Origin: Nelumbo lutea
Lineage: Eukaryota > Streptophyta > Magnoliopsida > Proteales > Nelumbonaceae
DNA: 64,000 nt
NCBI GenBank assembly: GCA_022828595.1
Contig: JAKGHH010000002.1
Location: 85,528,076 to 85,592,075, forward strand
Reading direction: 5' to 3'
Of the stretch, positions 61,461 through 64,000 are shown in pieces. Both the position numbers and the translations under genes were made by a program. Every line of letters starts with the position of its first letter. The first letter of the stretch is position 1. The notes under the pieces are model-generated. The model had not been told where the DNA came from. It was given only the letters and a program-made list of their open reading frames with translations, and did not search any database.

Positions 61461-61798
61461 CACATTGTATACAATTTATGGGTGGCTTTATAGACAAGCT
61501 TTCTTGAGCTTTGCCTGGTGTACAGTTCTAGGCTTTGGAGCTTCGATAGAAGTTGTAGATGGAGCGGTTCAATCTTGTCGCAGTCATATTTGCAATATGC
61601 GTGGTGTTCAATAATTGATTGCGTATTCATCATTTTCTCAGGGAAGACTTCGCATTGAAACTGGGAATAATTCTGATGCCAGTATGTCTCAATGTATTTA
61701 TTCATTAAAATATATTTAAGACATTGTTTGAACCATGAGATTCCATGGCCAGTCGGATTGCACGCAGGAGGTTTGACCGTTTGATCCCGCACCTTCAT
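61460..61798 (-). other. Unidentified 112-codon minus-strand ORF
   Basis: Open from ATG 61798 to 61460 (HGISWFKQCLKYILMNKYIE, CEVFPEKMMNTQSIIEHHAY). The composition is plausible for protein, but I know no family, there is no supporting promoter, and it begins just past the DUSP12 poly(A) signal. It may be chance or part of a convergent gene. Confidence 0.25.
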
Positions 61799-62089
61799 TT
61801 TCGGGGGAACGAGTGATCATCTCAGCTACTGGGTCATCGGCACATTAGCTTTTCTGCTCATGTTGTTTCCTTGGCTTTTACTGGTGTCTAAATTTTTAGT
61901 ATATCTATTGAGTCTCTCCCAAGGTTCAAAATATCCATATTCCATATCATATTAATAGGCTTGGAAATGGAAATGTCACCAAACACGTTGGATAAATAAA
62001 TAGTTGGAATAAGAATGGGTCATTCCAATTTCGATTTTAAGCACTTATTCTATTAAACCAAATGGACCTTAAGTAGTTATATCCAATCT
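61799..62089. other. Spacer with a (CT)n microsatellite
   Basis: No gene. ACCAAATGGACCTTAA near 62058 resembles one end of a PIF-type MITE (complement TTAAGGTCCATTTGGT) but no partner end is clear. (TC)n lies at about 62088-62104. Confidence 0.35.
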
Positions 62090-63671
62090 CTCTCTCTCTC
62101 TCTCGCCTTGAGGAGTATTGTGTTGGGTAAGACCGTAGGAACCCAACAATTAGGTATTAGAGCTTTGCAATCTAAGACTTGGGAAGCAGAGGATTCTCAA
62201 CACTTGGTCGGAGATGGATGAAAAACAGCTTGACCGCATCTCCACTTGCACAAGGTCACGTGTGATCTGTTAGAAATTGAAAAAACATTAGCAATCTAAG
62301 ACTAATGCTAATGTTGGGTCGGTTGAGTATTGTGTTGGGTAGGACCGTAGGAACCCAACAATTAGGTATTAGAGCTTTGCAATCTAAGACTTGGGAAGCA
62401 GAGGATGCTCAGCACTTGGTCGGAGATGGTTGAAAAACAGCTTGACCGCATCTCCACTTGCACAAGGTCACGTGTGATCTGTTAGAAATTAAAGAAACAT
62501 TAGCAGCAGTGATGGTACAACTGGGAAAAGGAGCTATCGCCAACAACCATGACGGTGAAGTGGTGAACATTGGAAAGGATGGTTGGTGGGGAGGACAGCC
62601 AAGCTGGATTTCCTCATCTACAACGGTGACAACCTGATTCCATGGATTTACAAAGTAGAAAGGTACTTTGAATACTTCTAGTCAACAGACTCCCCATATC
62701 CTCGAAGGTGAGGCTATCCTATGGTTCCAATGGTTCCATAAAAGTCGACTCGGGTTTCTTGGGCTGGCTTCATGGAGGCTCTAATGTATCTGCTTTGGTC
62801 CTACGACGTGTGATTGTGATGAAAGCTTAGCTAAACTCAAGTAGATTGGATCTATCAGGGACTATCAAATTGAGTTTGAAAGGTTGTCTACCTAAGTTCG
62901 CGGTTGGCCTGAAAAGGCTTTACTGGGGTGTTTCATAGGGGGGCTAAGAGAAGAAATATGAGTCGAGGTCAAGGCTTTTAGGTCTCCCCCACCTGCAGGA
63001 AAAGATTAACAGACTAAAGAGATTAGGCCTAGCCCAATCAACCTAAGTCCTCCACAAATGTAATCCAAGCTGTTGTTTCCTTCGGAAGGCTTTGTGGGTC
63101 GAAATGTAGGTAAATGTAACGGGGTTGTATTACGACTGTGATGATAAACTTGAGCCAGCACATTAGTCTAAAGCCTATCTAGTGTTCTTGCTTCAAACTA
63201 AATAACTAATGATCAGGAAGAGGAGGCAGGAGCCATAGAATTTAAGTCTAGCCATGAGCAACAATCAGATGGGCCAGAAAGCCTAGAAATGCTAGAAATA
63301 TCATTATAGTCCCCAATTGGGTGGGCTATCTTCCCCTCAAATCATGCGCCTGGTGGGGGTTCTCTTGGCTGGACCATTTCAGTACTGGTCGATAGTGGTA
63401 GCATTCATGGTTCATGTGGCAAATGGAAATCAAATTAAATGTGACAGTATTTGCAAGAACGTCCCATTTTGGGTCCAAGGCTAAGAGGTCACTGCAGATT
63501 TATATCCACTTCAATTTAGGGGGCAGATGTTTAAGGGTACAATGGTTGAAGTTCTTGAGCCTGGAGTTATGTTATTGGGCTATAATGATAGTGAAGTTCA
63601 CTAAGATGGGATCAAGCGGTCCTCAAAGTACACTCCTCAAGCACGACATGCATGACCAACGAATTGGCATT
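62090..63671 (+). mobile_element. Ty3/Gypsy remnant: LTR end, PBS, gag and protease start
   Basis: AACCCAACA followed by TTAGGTATTAGAGC resembles an LTR end and tRNA-Met-type PBS (about 62143-62164). Then gag in broken frames: MDEKQLDRISTCTRSRVIC, LDFLIYNGDNLIPWIYKVER, EGEAILWFQWFHKSRLGFLG, DYQIEFERLSTXVRGWPEKA and LGCFIGGLREEI (62600-62960). Further on, LVDSGSIHGSCGKW (about 63385-63425) looks like the Gypsy protease motif DSGSTHNF. RT onwards is missing. Confidence 0.75.
62113..62510 (+). repeat. 212-bp tandem duplication of the Gypsy PBS/leader/gag start
   Basis: Copy 1 starts at 62113 (GAGTATTGTGTTGGG) and copy 2 at 62325, offset 212 bp, with a few substitutions over about 185 bp. Both copies carry the PBS-like word and the start MxEKQLDRIS. 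Confidence 0.9.
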
Positions 63672-63820
63672 ACCTGCCAACGAAAAAGTTTCAACAACAT
63701 CTGACACCGCACATCTTGTTATAAAATTGTGGCCCACCATAAAAGTGGGACCCCCTATTCATGAAATGTACGGTGTCAGATATTGTTGGTTGGGTGTTGG
63801 AATTTACTTTGTTGGCAGGT
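63672..63820. mobile_element. 149-bp MITE with long terminal inverted repeats
   Basis: The left end ACCTGCCAACGAAAAAGTTT and the complement of the right end ACCTGCCAACAAAGTAAATT pair. So do the inner words ATCTGACACCG (63699) and CGGTGTCAGAT (63771). The centre holds GTGGCCCACCATAAAAGTGGGACCC. No clear target-site duplication, so the superfamily is open. Confidence 0.7.
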
Positions 63821-64000
63821 GATCCTGACTCGGTGCATACATTGAGTAGTGTTGATCCAAGGTGACTCGAATAAGCGATTAAAGAATATCATTGAAGGGT
63901 TTCTTCGAGTGTATGTGTGCCAAGCACGTTGGATGGTATAGCTATTTATTTATTTATATATTTTTGAAAGTTCTGATAACATATAAGAATATACAATTAT
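63821..64000. other. Right-edge spacer
   Basis: Low-complexity AT-rich end with a (TTTA)n run near 63942-63957; nothing else seen. Confidence 0.5.

Overview
This window is nuclear DNA of a flowering plant. The evidence is GT-AG introns, large plant-type Ty1/Copia and Ty3/Gypsy LTR retrotransposons primed with a tRNA-Met-like site, plant L1-type LINEs with an RNase H tail, an RTE LINE and MITEs. I cannot name the species. There is no sign of bacterial, phage, organellar or CRISPR sequence.

Only one host gene is visible, and almost the whole window lies inside it. Five plus-strand exons (13193-13245, 13453-13517, 13677-13755, 60032-60328, 61143-61297) join in phase and encode the C-terminal 215 residues of a DUSP12/YVH1-type dual-specificity phosphatase, including its whole C-terminal zinc-binding domain. 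The catalytic loop and N-terminus lie beyond the left edge. The third intron seen here is 46,276 bp. The intron upstream of the first visible exon is at least 13.2 kb, because everything from 1 to 13192 is transposon debris. These introns explain nearly all the DNA in the window.

Upstream intron (1-13192): a minus-strand Copia fragment (1-1551), a plus-strand LINE 3' end (1576-3330), a 240-bp tandem duplication, a minus-strand LINE RNase H split by a 1.1-kb AT-rich element with degenerate terminal inverted repeats (element M1), a plus-strand Copia (6346-9215), a 3' LTR plus pol remnant of a long-LTR Copia family called K here (9216-11432), and an RTE fragment (12245-12660).

Giant intron (13756-60031): a set of nested insertions. 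A minus-strand Copia (Copia-A) is cut into pieces at 14290-14947, 16750-16874, 39428-39992 and 49473-50400. Inside it sit a LINE, element M2, and Copia-B (39993-49467, TSD ACTGT), which itself contains Copia-C (42871-48387, TSD GCCAT). M2 contains a minus-strand LINE. That LINE contains a 19.2-kb Gypsy element (18266-37513, TSD GTTAG). The Gypsy contains a composite family-K element whose interior is a large inverted repeat (26270-35200). Rightwards follow degenerate plus-strand Copias D, E and F, a MITE candidate and a solo family-K LTR (57650-59445, TSD ACATG).

The Gypsy element has gag-protease-RT-RNase H-integrase on the plus strand. It also has an antisense gene between pol and the 3' LTR with its own TATA box and an 87-bp intron, as in the Tat lineage. 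All the transposon genes I could read carry stops, frameshifts or deletions, so none looks autonomous now. The right end (61298-64000) holds the 3' flank of the host gene, a Gypsy gag/protease remnant starting with a 212-bp tandem duplication, and a 149-bp MITE.
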